64,000 nt of DNA from JAENVU01 sp046598395. Its GTDB lineage: Bacteria > Actinomycetota > Acidimicrobiia > IMCC26256 > JAENVU01. A model generated the notes under the pieces. That model worked only from the letters and a program-made list of their open reading frames with translations. It ran no database searches and was not told where the DNA came from. The position numbers and the translations under genes were made by a program. The DNA lies in assembly GCA_046598395.1 (NCBI GenBank), contig JBKJIQ010000008.1:1-64000 (forward strand). Direction: 5' to 3'. Of this stretch, positions 50,521 through 59,394 are shown in pieces; positions within the stretch are counted from its first letter, which is position 1; every line of letters begins with the position of its first letter.

Positions 50521-51297
50521 TCAGAAGGTGCCGCCGTCGACGGTGATCTTGACGCCGGTGAGGTAGGTGCCCACGTCGGTGACGAGCGCGTGGACGACCG
50601 ACGCAACCTCTTCCGGGGTACATACGTGGCCGAACGGCGAACCCGCATCAAGAGTGTGAATGTCTTCCACGCCCATTGCGCCCTTCACGAGGCGACGGCC
50701 CATCTCGGTCTCCACCAACCCCGGGGCGACGACGTTCACGTGGATGCCGTTGCGCCGCTCCTCTTTGGCGAGGGTCATCGCGAGGGCCTCCAACCCGGCC
50801 TTGGCCATGGTGTACGGAGCACCGCCCGCCTGCATGTGTGAGGTGGCGACCGACGAGATCATGATGACGTCGCCGCGCCCGCCCTCGCGAGATGCCGCGT
50901 CTCGCATTCCCGGCACGAACTGCTGGGCGAGGATGAAACCGGCGAGCGTGTGCGTGCGCCAGTTGCGCTCGACCTCGGCAATCTCGGTCTTCACCACGCT
51001 CTGCCCGCGCGACGCGATGCCCGCGTTGTGCACGAGCAGGTCGATCGGCCCGAACTCATCGAGCACGGTTGCGCACATGGCCTCACATGCTTCGGCATTG
51101 TCGACCGACGCCGCGAACGCGGCCGAGCGAACACCGAGCGCCTCGATGTCGGCCACCGTGGCCGCGGCCGCGTCGGAGTCGCGCCGATAGTTGATGGCGA
51201 CGTCCGCGCCGTCGGCCGCCAGCGCAAGTGCGATGGCGCGGCCGATCCCCCGCGATCCCCCGCTGATGAACGCGCGTCGTCCGGCTAGAGCGCCCAT
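50521..51297 (-). CDS. Short-chain dehydrogenase/reductase
   Basis: A 258-residue SDR with cofactor motif SGGSRGIG, HNAG, catalytic Ser in ISSVATS and YTMAK. The end, YLTGVKITVDGG, is FabG-like. An enoyl-CoA hydratase gene just upstream suggests a role in acyl-CoA or related oxidation; substrate unproven. GAGGAGA lies before ATG 51297. Confidence 0.9.
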   Translation of the reverse strand: MGALAGRRAFISGGSRGIGRAIALALAADGADVAINYRRDSDAAAATVADIEALGVRSAAFAASVDNAEACEAMCATVLDEFGPIDLLVHNAGIASRGQSVVKTEIAEVERNWRTHTLAGFILAQQFVPGMRDAASREGGRGDVIMISSVATSHMQAGGAPYTMAKAGLEALAMTLAKEERRNGIHVNVVAPGLVETEMGRRLVKGAMGVEDIHTLDAGSPFGHVCTPEEVASVVHALVTDVGTYLTGVKITVDGGTF

Positions 51298-51310
51298 GGG
51301 CTGATTCTCC

Positions 51311-52117
51311 TCATTTGGTGAAGTTGGGGGGCCGCTTCTCCAGGAACGCGGCCATGGCCTCTTCCATATCGCCGGCGAAGCTCGAAAGGACCTGCGTGCG
51401 GTTCTCCAGGTCGATGCCGGCTCGCATGCTGCCCACTTCGAGTTGGCTCCACATGACCTCCTTGGTCATGCGCACGCCGAACGGTCCGTTGGCGAGGATC
51501 AGTTCCGCCTCGGCGTACGCGGCGTCGAGGAGGGCGGCATCGTCGACGACCTGGGTGACGAGTCCGATGCGCAACGCCTCCTCGGCATCGGCGAAGCGGC
51601 CGGTCAGCATCAGTTCATACGCGCGCGACGCGCCGATGAGTCGGGGCAAGATCCAACTGGTGCCGATGTCGCACGCGGACAGCCCGACCTTGATGAATGC
51701 CACATTGAACCGGGCCGAGCGTGCGGCAATCCGGATGTCGGATCCCAACGTGAGCGCCAGTCCCCCGCCGGACGCGGCGCCGTTCACTGCGGCGATGATC
51801 GGTTGCGGTTGCGAGCGCATGACCGGGATCAGGTCCGCGATGTAGGACTGCACGCGCATGCCCGCGGTGGCTCGGCTCTTGCCGGCATTGTCGGGAATCG
51901 CCACGCCTTCGGCGAGGTCGAGCCCCGCGCAGAACCCCGTCCCGGCTCCGGTGAGCACGATGACCCGACACGTGGGGTCGTACCGCAACTCATCGAGCGC
52001 GGTCGCGAAACCTTCGAGGAGTGCGAAGTTCATCGCGTTGCGACGCTCCGGTCGGTTGAGCGTGACCAGCGCGATCTGATCGCGTGGGCGTTCGACGATC
52101 ACCGCGGGAGATGTCAT
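51311..52117 (-). CDS. Enoyl-CoA hydratase/isomerase family protein
   Basis: A 268-residue crotonase-fold protein. The oxyanion-hole segments are TGAGTGFCAGLDLAEG and AAVNGAASGGGLALTLGSDIRIA, and the active-site region follows at KVGLSACDIGTSW. The second catalytic Glu of hydratases is replaced in this last segment, so the reaction could be isomerisation or hydrolysis rather than hydration. ATG 52117 is 16 bases after the exonuclease stop. Confidence 0.88.
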   Translation of the reverse strand: MTSPAVIVERPRDQIALVTLNRPERRNAMNFALLEGFATALDELRYDPTCRVIVLTGAGTGFCAGLDLAEGVAIPDNAGKSRATAGMRVQSYIADLIPVMRSQPQPIIAAVNGAASGGGLALTLGSDIRIAARSARFNVAFIKVGLSACDIGTSWILPRLIGASRAYELMLTGRFADAEEALRIGLVTQVVDDAALLDAAYAEAELILANGPFGVRMTKEVMWSQLEVGSMRAGIDLENRTQVLSSFAGDMEEAMAAFLEKRPPNFTK

Positions 52118-52133
52118 CTCTCGATCCTGACCG

Positions 52134-53009
52134 TCAGGCGCGCTCGGATGCCAGCCGATCGGCTCGTGTCACCATGCCCGGGGATCCGAGCCGTTGCGTC
52201 CACTGCGCGAACTCCGGGTTCGGGCCGCTCCAGCACCACTCGTCGACCTGGCCCACCGGATGATCGGTACGCAGGGTCGCGACCAATCGGAACAGTTCGG
52301 CGGCCTCTCGTTGCTCGCTCAACGTGGTGGCCAACTTCACCGCGCCCCGAACGTCGACCGCCCAATCCTTGGCCAGGTTCGGGATCTGCTCGAGGTGCAA
52401 GTAGTGACCGAGCACCGCGCCCGCCGACTTTGCACCCCAGCCGGGGAGACCGGGAAACCCGTCGGCGGTGTCGCCGACGAGTCCGAGGTAATCGGGGATC
52501 GACTCCGGGGGCACGCCGAACTTGGCTCGTACCCCTTCGGCGTCGCGCACCTCGTTCTTGCGCCGGTCGAACTGCACGATGCGATCGCCCACCACCATCT
52601 GACCCAGGTCTTTGTCGGGGGTGCAGATGAACACCCGCTCGACCCGCTCGTCGGCGCCGGCCACTATTGCCCCCGCCGCCATGCCATCGTCGGCTTCCTG
52701 TTCCACCATCGCCCACACGGTTACTCCGAGGGCACCGAGCGCGTCCTCCAACATCGGGAACTGCGCGAGCAGGAGTGGCTCCATACCTTCGCCGGTCTTG
52801 TATCCGTCGTAGAGGTCGTTGCGAAACGACTCGACCACGTGATCGGTCGCAACGGCAACGTGGGTGGCACCGTCCTCCAACAGCATGAGCATCGACCCAA
52901 CGACGCCCCGGGTCGCGGCCACTTCCATCCCGGTTGGGTCGAGGTGGGAGGGCACGGCAAAGTGATGACGAAACAGTTCGTAGGTGCCGTCGACCAGGTG
53001 GACCTTCAT
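52134..53009 (-). CDS. 5'-3' exonuclease (PolI-like flap nuclease domain)
   Basis: A 291-residue stand-alone FEN-type nuclease. Acidic metal-binding motifs are MKVHLVDGTYELFR, the helical-arch DLYDGYKTG, VEQEADDGMA and ICTPDKDLGQMV, and VGDTADGFPGLPGWGAKSAG is the helix-hairpin-helix DNA-binding motif. It removes flaps or RNA primers independently of PolI. The true start is ATG 53009; the frame upstream is unsupported. Confidence 0.9.
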   Translation of the reverse strand: MKVHLVDGTYELFRHHFAVPSHLDPTGMEVAATRGVVGSMLMLLEDGATHVAVATDHVVESFRNDLYDGYKTGEGMEPLLLAQFPMLEDALGALGVTVWAMVEQEADDGMAAGAIVAGADERVERVFICTPDKDLGQMVVGDRIVQFDRRKNEVRDAEGVRAKFGVPPESIPDYLGLVGDTADGFPGLPGWGAKSAGAVLGHYLHLEQIPNLAKDWAVDVRGAVKLATTLSEQREAAELFRLVATLRTDHPVGQVDEWCWSGPNPEFAQWTQRLGSPGMVTRADRLASERA

Positions 53010-53022
53010 GCCCGAGCGGCCT

Positions 53023-53835
53023 TCACTGCGCCGTACCCGTGCCGAGGAGGGCGGTGGTGGGAATCCGATCGCCACCGGCTTCCTCGACGGCGACGGCAAA
53101 CGCTCGGGCCGCGGCGTCTTCGGCACCCTCGGGAATGCGCGCCAGGATCGCGCGGGCCGGGGTGGACCACTCGGGCATTTCGTGGAAGAACGTGATCGGA
53201 TCCGGTATCACCAGCGGATGCTCGAGTGCGTGCACGGTCACGTTCGCCCACCCCGCGTGGATGAGCGCCGCGGCGAGCGTATGGGGCGCACCGAGCCGAG
53301 CCCACGGTGGAGTGCCGCCCGGCAGCGGAACATCGGGTGCGGCGGCGCGTACCGCCCGCGTGACGAGCTCGATGAGCCGAAACCCTTCGAGATCCCAACA
53401 CGAGATGGCCATGCGGCCGCCCGTGCGAACGACCCGCGCCATCTCACGCAGTCCCAGATCGAGGTTGGGAAAGAAGATGAGTCCGAACATCGAACACGCG
53501 ACGTCGAAGGTGTTGGTGGCAACCGAGAGGGCCTGACCGTCCATCACCTCGGTGCTGAGGGAGGCGAGTCCGTCGCGTTGCGCGGCCGTGGCGAGAACGT
53601 CCAGCATTCCCGGTGCGAAGTCAGTGGCGAGCACCGTCGCGCCCGTGGCGGCGGCCCGCCGCGCGAACGCCCCCGAACCCGCCGCGACGTCGATGACGTG
53701 GTCGGTGTTGTGTACCGACAGGAGCCGCACCGCATCATCGGCGAATGCGCCGGTGAAGGGGGCAAACACGGTGTCGTAGCTGGCGGCGCCGGTGCTCCAC
53801 CCGTCGGGTCGTTGATCTGCGCTGGGTGTCTCCAT
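53023..53835 (-). CDS. SAM-dependent class I methyltransferase
   Basis: A 270-residue methyltransferase of the UbiE/Methyltransf_11 type. SAM motif I is VIDVAAGSGAFARRAA, then ATDFAPGMLDVL, and FDVACSMFGLIFFPNLDLGLREMARVVRTGG is motifs II-III. The substrate is unknown. ATG 53835 has no ribosome-binding site but CACCAT stands 7 bases before it, a weaker leaderless -10. It precedes the exonuclease by 13 bases. Confidence 0.88.
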   Translation of the reverse strand: METPSADQRPDGWSTGAASYDTVFAPFTGAFADDAVRLLSVHNTDHVIDVAAGSGAFARRAAATGATVLATDFAPGMLDVLATAAQRDGLASLSTEVMDGQALSVATNTFDVACSMFGLIFFPNLDLGLREMARVVRTGGRMAISCWDLEGFRLIELVTRAVRAAAPDVPLPGGTPPWARLGAPHTLAAALIHAGWANVTVHALEHPLVIPDPITFFHEMPEWSTPARAILARIPEGAEDAAARAFAVAVEEAGGDRIPTTALLGTGTAQ

Positions 53836-53860
53836 GGCGTGGATGGTGCCACGCGGGTGG

Positions 53861-55000
53861 TCAGTGGGGACGAACGGCGAACATGAACGTGTCGCGCCAC
53901 GCCGGCGCGATTTTCACGACGTCGCCGGTCTGAGGAGCATGAATCATCTGGCCGCCACCGATATACAGCCCCACATGGTGCAGGTCGCTATAGAAGAGCA
54001 CGAGGTCGCCGGGCTTGAGTTGGTCCCAGGTCACTTTGGGGAAACTCGACGCTTGGGAACCGGAGTAGTGCGCCATCCGCACACCCGCGGCGGCCCACGC
54101 CGCCATGGTGAGGCCCGAACAATCAAACGTATTGGGTCCCGAGGTCGCGAAGACGTATGGCTTCCCGAGTTGCGCGCGGGCGAACGCCACCGCGGTGCCG
54201 GCTCCTGGGCTCACGGGTGGTTCCGACCCGGGGGGCGGTGGCGGTGGTGGTGGCGGCGGTGGTGTCGTTCCGGTGGTGGGTGGACGCGTGGTCGTCGGCG
54301 TGGGTGACGGGACCCCGGAACCACCTGGCGTGGATCCGCGGGCGCCGGTTGGCGGCGCAGTGGTCGAGATCGGTCCTGCGCCATCGCCGGTGGCGGGGCC
54401 CGCAGACCGCGGCGCGGCGGCCATCGTCTGGAGCCGTTGGCGGGCGCGCACCGCGGCGTTCAGGTTCGACTCCAGCATGAGCCGTTGCTCGCGCTGGCTC
54501 GTCCGTTCGCCATCGAGGCGGGCGATCTCGGCAGTGAGCGCTCGGAGCAGATCCCGGTCGGGTTGCTCGGCCGCGTTGAGGTAGGTACCGCGGCGCGCCA
54601 CATCGGCGACGTCACTACTCGGCCCGATTGGGAGACCGTTCCCGGAACCGGTTCCCCGGTAGAGCGCGGCGGCTCGGTCACGGGCGCGTGCGCGCACGAG
54701 GGCGAGCCGACTCTGGGAAGCCTGAATCCTTTGCTCGGTTGCATCGACGAGCGCATTGGCCCGATCGACCTTCAGCCGGGCGAAGTTGTACTGCTCGGCC
54801 AGGACTTCAAGCTGCTCCGGGTTCGACGCCGCGGCGTTGGCAACGGGCGGCGCCGGCGCGGCCATGGCGGGGTCGAGGGGCACCACCAGACTGATCAGGG
54901 CGGCCGCGGCCAGACCAAGCGCGACGAGACGACGAGAAGGAAGCGCAGGTACTGACGGCACCGTTACTTGGTCGACATCCGAGCCCGCATTATTGAGCAC
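53861..55000 (-). CDS. Secreted NlpC/P60 peptidoglycan endopeptidase, RipA-like
   Basis: About 379 residues. A signal segment (RRLVALGLAAAALISLVVPLDPAMA) precedes a coiled-coil domain (about 60-195), a Thr/Pro-rich linker with a run of eleven prolines and a C-terminal NlpC/P60 domain with Cys294 (FDCSGL), His342 (HVGLYIGGG) and His354 (MIHAP). It cleaves D-Glu-diaminopimelate bonds during cell separation. RipA of mycobacteria has this layout and is a MarP substrate; MarP is encoded at 5304-6479. The start is uncertain: GTG 55000 is used, other GTG codons lie nearby. Confidence 0.88.
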   Translation of the reverse strand: MLNNAGSDVDQVTVPSVPALPSRRLVALGLAAAALISLVVPLDPAMAAPAPPVANAAASNPEQLEVLAEQYNFARLKVDRANALVDATEQRIQASQSRLALVRARARDRAAALYRGTGSGNGLPIGPSSDVADVARRGTYLNAAEQPDRDLLRALTAEIARLDGERTSQREQRLMLESNLNAAVRARQRLQTMAAAPRSAGPATGDGAGPISTTAPPTGARGSTPGGSGVPSPTPTTTRPPTTGTTPPPPPPPPPPPGSEPPVSPGAGTAVAFARAQLGKPYVFATSGPNTFDCSGLTMAAWAAAGVRMAHYSGSQASSFPKVTWDQLKPGDLVLFYSDLHHVGLYIGGGQMIHAPQTGDVVKIAPAWRDTFMFAVRPH

Positions 55001-55084
55001 GCAGGGTGAGATTTCTTTGGGATGCAGCGGGACAGACCAAACGGGAATCGGATGAAACTGGTTGATCAACCGCAGATCGGACGC

Positions 55085-55897
55085 TCAGCCGCGTCGAATC
55101 CGACCACGAAGTGCGAGAAACGCGAGGCTCATGCTGAGGAGGCCGACCGCGGCCACCGCGGCGATGCCCTTGAGGAGGACGTCGCCCTCCCAACCGACGG
55201 TGATGAGTGATCGGAGCGCCTCGAGGAGGTACGTGACCGGGTTGTAGGTGGCCACGGTCGCCAGCCATCCCGTGAGCGCCTCCTTGGGCAAGAAGCTCGT
55301 GGTCAAGAACGCGAACGGGAAGAACAGGATGAAGCTGGAGTTCACCGCCGCAGGATTGCCGGTCTTGAGGGCGATCGCGTAGGGGAATCCCGTGAACACC
55401 AAACCCCAGGAGCCCGCGAGGAGCAGGAAGGCGAGGACCCCGAGTGGTCCGGTCTCGAACCCGATGCCGAGGATGAACCCGAGGATCAGTACCGGGATGG
55501 AGAGTGCCACCACGAGCGCAAAGTCGGCGACCATGAGGCCCAGGAGCAGCGCGAGCCGACGCACCGGGGTCATCAGTAATCGGTCGAAGTAGCCACCCTG
55601 AATGTCGGTGACCAGTGCCGACGCCCGCGATACACCCGTGACCGCGAAGATGATCGCGACGGGAAGCTGGAACGCCTTGAAGTCGATCACATTCGCGGAG
55701 CGCTGCGCGATGTTCTGCAGTGATCCGACGTTGACGATGAAGAAGAACACCGGGACCGCGATAGCTGGAATCACGGCCTCGGGTTCGCGCGGGATCGAAC
55801 GCAGGGCGCGGCCTGCGACCGTTGCGAGGTCCCGCAGGAACCCGGCCCGGCGCGCGTGGGCTACGGGACCTGCCGCCACTTCTTGGTCGACCGTCAT
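55085..55897 (-). CDS. DrrB-like ABC-2 exporter permease
   Basis: A 270-residue membrane protein with six helices. ABC-2 features include VSRASALVTDIQGGYFDRLLMTPVRRLALLLG and FPFAFLTTSFLPKEALTGWLATVATYNPVTYLLEALRSL. It partners the ATPase encoded immediately upstream (4-base overlap). Exported substrate unknown; the shared operon with heme A synthase suggests a link to cytochrome oxidase biogenesis, which is inference. Confidence 0.9.
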   Translation of the reverse strand: MTVDQEVAAGPVAHARRAGFLRDLATVAGRALRSIPREPEAVIPAIAVPVFFFIVNVGSLQNIAQRSANVIDFKAFQLPVAIIFAVTGVSRASALVTDIQGGYFDRLLMTPVRRLALLLGLMVADFALVVALSIPVLILGFILGIGFETGPLGVLAFLLLAGSWGLVFTGFPYAIALKTGNPAAVNSSFILFFPFAFLTTSFLPKEALTGWLATVATYNPVTYLLEALRSLITVGWEGDVLLKGIAAVAAVGLLSMSLAFLALRGRIRRG

Positions 55898-56856
55898 GGT
55901 GAGCTCTCGCCGTCTTCGTCGGTGCCGATGTGGGAACCAGTCCGTTCGAGGAAAACATCATCGAGCGTTGGCGTGCGTAGGGTGAGGCTGCGCACCGAGA
56001 TCCCCGCGCCGTTGAGCGCGACCGCGACCGGGCTCAGCGCGCCCGCGCCATCGCCGGTGCGTACCCAAATCTCCGAACCGTCTCGGTCCACGCGGTGCAC
56101 GCCGGGAATCGCACCGAGGGTCGCGATCGCCTGATCGACGCTCCCCGCGACGGACACCGAGATCACGTCGTCGCCGAGGGCCCGCTTGAGGTCCGTGGGG
56201 GTTCCCTCGGCCACTAATCGGCCCCGACTGATGATGCCCACACGGTCGGCGAGTTCATCGGCTTCCTCCAGATACTGGGTCGTGAGGAAGATGGTCATGC
56301 CTTGCTCACGATTCAGCCGGCGGACTTCGTCCCAGACCTTGGCCCGGCTCACGGGGTCGAGCCCCGTGGTCGGTTCGTCGAGGAACAAGACCTGCGGACT
56401 GTGTACCAGCGCGGCGGCGAGGTCGAGGCGACGCTTCATCCCGCCGGAGTAGGTGCCGATGCGCTGGCCGAGCGCCTCGCCGATGTCGATCATGGGAATG
56501 AGTTCGTCAATCCGACGATCGATTTCGGATCCGCGCAAGCCGTACAAGCGAGCCTGCAGGCGCAGGAGCTCGATACCGTTCTGGCGGTCGTCGAGTGCCG
56601 CGTCCTGGAGGGCGACGCCGATTCGCAAGCGGACGGCGTCGGGATCTTCCGCAACGTCGATGCCGGCAACGAGTGCCCGCCCGGCGGTGGGACGCAGCAG
56701 CGTGCAGAGCATGCGAACCACGGTGGTCTTGCCCGCTCCGTTCGGACCGAGGAAGCCATAGATCTCCCCCGGCGCGACTGCGAGGTCGACCCCGGCGACG
56801 GCCACCTTTTCCCCGAAGTGCCGCTGAATGTTCTCGGTGAGGATCGCGGCAGTCAT
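55894..56856 (-). CDS. DrrA-like ABC exporter ATP-binding protein
   Basis: A 320-residue ATPase with Walker A GPNGAGKTT, signature YSGGMKRR, Walker B VLFLDEPTTGLD and switch TTQYLEEAD (Gln in place of the usual switch His, as is common in DrrA). The C-terminal domain of about 90 residues is DrrA-specific. Its start overlaps the ctaA stop (ATGA), and its stop overlaps the permease start. Confidence 0.93.
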   Translation of the reverse strand: MTAAILTENIQRHFGEKVAVAGVDLAVAPGEIYGFLGPNGAGKTTVVRMLCTLLRPTAGRALVAGIDVAEDPDAVRLRIGVALQDAALDDRQNGIELLRLQARLYGLRGSEIDRRIDELIPMIDIGEALGQRIGTYSGGMKRRLDLAAALVHSPQVLFLDEPTTGLDPVSRAKVWDEVRRLNREQGMTIFLTTQYLEEADELADRVGIISRGRLVAEGTPTDLKRALGDDVISVSVAGSVDQAIATLGAIPGVHRVDRDGSEIWVRTGDGAGALSPVAVALNGAGISVRSLTLRTPTLDDVFLERTGSHIGTDEDGESSP

Positions 56857-57818
56857 GAGAGCGTCGCTCCGACATTGGTCGGTAGTGGTTGCGATGAGAA
56901 CGCCGTGTCGCCGGCCGCGTGTCGACCGCCGAGGAGTACGCCCATCGCGGCGGCGAAGACGGCGGTCGCGCCGGCCACGTGTAGTCCAACGAGCAGCGGC
57001 GGAACGTCGTTGAAGTACTGCACGTACCCGATTGCACCCTGCACAAGGAGCACGCCGAGCAGGATCGTCACTCGTCGGTACAATCGGGCATCGGCGCGTG
57101 TGCGCCCGAGGATCACGAGCAGCGCGAGGACGCTGGCGAGGAACACCATCACGGTGATGCCGTGCACTCGGGCGGCGTCGGGAATCGCGATGTCGAGCCG
57201 GGTCGCGCGCAGCGAGACCTTGGCCGAGTTCCCCGCGTCACCGGAATGAGGTCCCGCTCCGGTCACGACGGTACCGGTCACGAGCACCGCGCTCGCGAGG
57301 ACCACTACGACAATCGCCAGGCGATGTACCACGGGCGGCACTGAGATCGGCGTGAGCGCACCGTCGGCGACTCCGGCTCGCCAGACCAGCACCAGTGCAT
57401 TGGCAAGCAGCACCGCCGACAGGAGAAAGTGGCCCATCACAAAGGGCGGGTCGAGCAGCTTCTTCACCACGAGCGCACCAAGGAGAGCCTGCGCGATCAC
57501 GCCCAGTACGAGACCGAGGGAGAGCCAGGTGAGGTCGCGTCGGCGGGGGCGGCGGACGAGGGCTCCGAGCACGGCCACGATCACCGCGACCGACACGAGG
57601 CCCGTCACCATGCGGTTGACGAACTCGATCCAACCGTGCACTCCCACGGCCTTGGTGGGGGCCAAGCTCGTTGCGGTGCAGTTGGGCCAATCGGGACACC
57701 CGAGCCCCGACCCGGTGAGCCGAACCGCGGCGCCGGTCACGATGATGAGCGCGAGCAGAACGCAGGCCACCACCGTGACGCGCCGGTACTGCTCGGAAGA
57801 GATGGTCAGACGGGACAT
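56853..57818 (-). CDS. ctaA: Heme A synthase (CtaA/COX15)
   Basis: A 321-residue membrane protein with eight helices that oxidises heme O to heme A. The conserved ALIIVTGAAVRLTGSGLGCPDWPNC, HGWIEFVNRMVTGLVS, MGHFLLSAVLLANALVL and late VHGITVM and GLHVAGA histidines provide the heme ligands. A Cys pair is visible only in the first loop (C41, C47). ATG 57818 has TACCAT 9 bases upstream. Its partner ctaB is 16 kb away. Confidence 0.94.
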   Translation of the reverse strand: MSRLTISSEQYRRVTVVACVLLALIIVTGAAVRLTGSGLGCPDWPNCTATSLAPTKAVGVHGWIEFVNRMVTGLVSVAVIVAVLGALVRRPRRRDLTWLSLGLVLGVIAQALLGALVVKKLLDPPFVMGHFLLSAVLLANALVLVWRAGVADGALTPISVPPVVHRLAIVVVVLASAVLVTGTVVTGAGPHSGDAGNSAKVSLRATRLDIAIPDAARVHGITVMVFLASVLALLVILGRTRADARLYRRVTILLGVLLVQGAIGYVQYFNDVPPLLVGLHVAGATAVFAAAMGVLLGGRHAAGDTAFSSQPLPTNVGATLS

Positions 57819-57890
57819 GTCGTGGTCATGGTACGGGCGAGTGCAGCGAGTGGGCTGATCGACCGAAGCGTTGTGGTCACGCGCAGGCTG

Positions 57891-58469
57891 CTATTCCGCG
57901 GGCCGGGGGAACGGAAGGGTGGAGTCGTCCACTCCGTCGTCGCGTACGACTTTGCACGCATTGAGTGCGAACGAAACGAGGTGGTATTGCCCGACGAGGA
58001 ACACCAGGTCGAGAATCTGCTCGTTCGTAAAGTGGGCGTCGAGTTCCCGCCACGTGTCGTCGGAGATTGTCGAACGGTCGTGCAGTTCGTCGGTGGCACG
58101 AAGTGCAGCCGCCTCGGCTGCGTCCCAGCCGTGGGCGTCCGGGCCGTCGGCCACGCGCTGCACGTCGGCGTCGGACAGGCCCACGGTGCGTCCCACCACA
58201 ATGTGCTGGCCCCATTCGTACGGTGCGCAACATTGCCACCCAACCCGCAACACCACGAGTTCGCGCACGCGCGGCTCGAGTGTGGTCTTGGTCAGCGCAT
58301 AGGTGGCGAACACCAGCCACTTGCGCAGCAGTGTTGGATGGTTCGCAAGCGTGCCGAAGACGTTGAGCACGGTGGCATCGTCACCCCGCACGCGCGACAG
58401 GCGGCCGAGCAGTTCGGCGGTCTCGGGATCGGCGTCGGCCAACGAAACAGGAAGGATGCGGGGTTCCAT
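57891..58469 (-). CDS. Carboxymuconolactone-decarboxylase-family protein
   Basis: A 192-residue all-helical protein. The core RVRELVVLRVGWQCCAPYEWGQHIVVGRTVGLSD matches the CMD/AhpD-like family. It has WQCCAPYEWGQH rather than the AhpD redox CxxC, so a peroxidase partner role is unlikely and the reaction is unknown. ATG 58469 follows TACGCT by 6 bases. It shares a 22-base intergenic promoter with the divergent hydrolase. Confidence 0.88.
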   Translation of the reverse strand: MEPRILPVSLADADPETAELLGRLSRVRGDDATVLNVFGTLANHPTLLRKWLVFATYALTKTTLEPRVRELVVLRVGWQCCAPYEWGQHIVVGRTVGLSDADVQRVADGPDAHGWDAAEAAALRATDELHDRSTISDDTWRELDAHFTNEQILDLVFLVGQYHLVSFALNACKVVRDDGVDDSTLPFPRPAE

Positions 58470-58475
58470 CTGGGC

Positions 58476-58485
58476 AGCGTACGGT
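58476..58485. promoter_or_regulatory. Overlapping back-to-back -10 elements driving two leaderless genes
   Basis: The ten bases AGCGTACGGT contain TACGCT on the minus strand (58481-58476) and TACGGT on the plus strand (58480-58485), sharing the central TA. Each is followed by exactly 6 bases and an ATG (58469 on minus, 58492 on plus). The whole intergenic region is 22 bases, so any -35 would lie in the opposite coding sequence. Confidence 0.7.
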
Positions 58486-58491
58486 GACGGG

Positions 58492-59394
58492 ATGTCGATA
58501 GTGAGCTATGACGAGTTCTCGTTCTTCGCGGACAACGCCGCCGAAGTTGGTCTCCCCTATCTGAACCCTCCCACCGTGGAGCGCGTGACGGTCGAGGTTG
58601 CGCCCGGGCAGCGGCTCAGCGCGCTGCGGTGGGGGGCGGGCGAACCGGAGTTGGTCCTGCTGCACGGCGGCGCCCAAAACGCGCACACCTGGGACACCGT
58701 CGCCCTGGCACTTGGCCGTCCGCTCGTTGCGATCGACCTTCCCGGCCATGGTCATTCGGACTGGCGCGACGACAAGGCGTACTGGCCGCAGGAGAATGCG
58801 CGAGCGGTTGCGGGAGCGGTGCGAACCTTGGCCCCGCACGCGAGCGGCGTGGTGGGGATGTCACTCGGTGGGCTCACCGCACTCGCGCTGAGTCTTCACG
58901 CGCCAGACCTGGTGCGAAAGCTGGTGCTGGTGGATGTGACGCCCGGGGTGAATCGAGAGAAGGCGTCCGCAATTACTGCGTTCATTTCCGGCCCGGAGTC
59001 GTTCGCGAGTTTCGACGAGATTCTCGAGCGCACGGTGCTGTTCAATCCGACCCGCAGTGAGTCGTCGTTACGCCGCGGGATCTTGCACAACGCCACCGAA
59101 CGGCCCGACAGAACGTGGTCCTGGCGCTACGATCGGTTCACGCTTCCTGACGGCGCAACCGTGCCGGACTTCGGCAACTTCTGGGATGCCGTGAGTGCCG
59201 TGAAGGTCCCATTCATGCTCGTGCGCGGTGCTGATTCGCCGGTGGTCGACGACGACGATGTGGCCGAACTCGTTCGCCGGAATCCGGCGGCGCGGGTAGA
59301 GGTGGTGGCCGCTGCGGGCCACAGCATTCAGGGCGACCAGCCGCTGGTGCTGGCGAAACTGCTCGAGGATTTTACGGCGGGTTCCCCGGCTTGA
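58492..59394 (+). CDS. Alpha/beta hydrolase
   Basis: A 300-residue alpha/beta-hydrolase fold enzyme. The oxyanion strand is LVLLHGGAQNAHTW, the nucleophile elbow GMSLGG (in VVGMSLGGLTAL), a late acid in VRGADSPVVDDDD and the base His in AAGHSIQGDQP. Substrate unknown. The long upstream frame is antisense to the CMD-family gene; ATG 58492 is fixed by the leaderless promoter. The stop overlaps the next start (TGATG). Confidence 0.9.
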   Translation: MSIVSYDEFSFFADNAAEVGLPYLNPPTVERVTVEVAPGQRLSALRWGAGEPELVLLHGGAQNAHTWDTVALALGRPLVAIDLPGHGHSDWRDDKAYWPQENARAVAGAVRTLAPHASGVVGMSLGGLTALALSLHAPDLVRKLVLVDVTPGVNREKASAITAFISGPESFASFDEILERTVLFNPTRSESSLRRGILHNATERPDRTWSWRYDRFTLPDGATVPDFGNFWDAVSAVKVPFMLVRGADSPVVDDDDVAELVRRNPAARVEVVAAAGHSIQGDQPLVLAKLLEDFTAGSPA

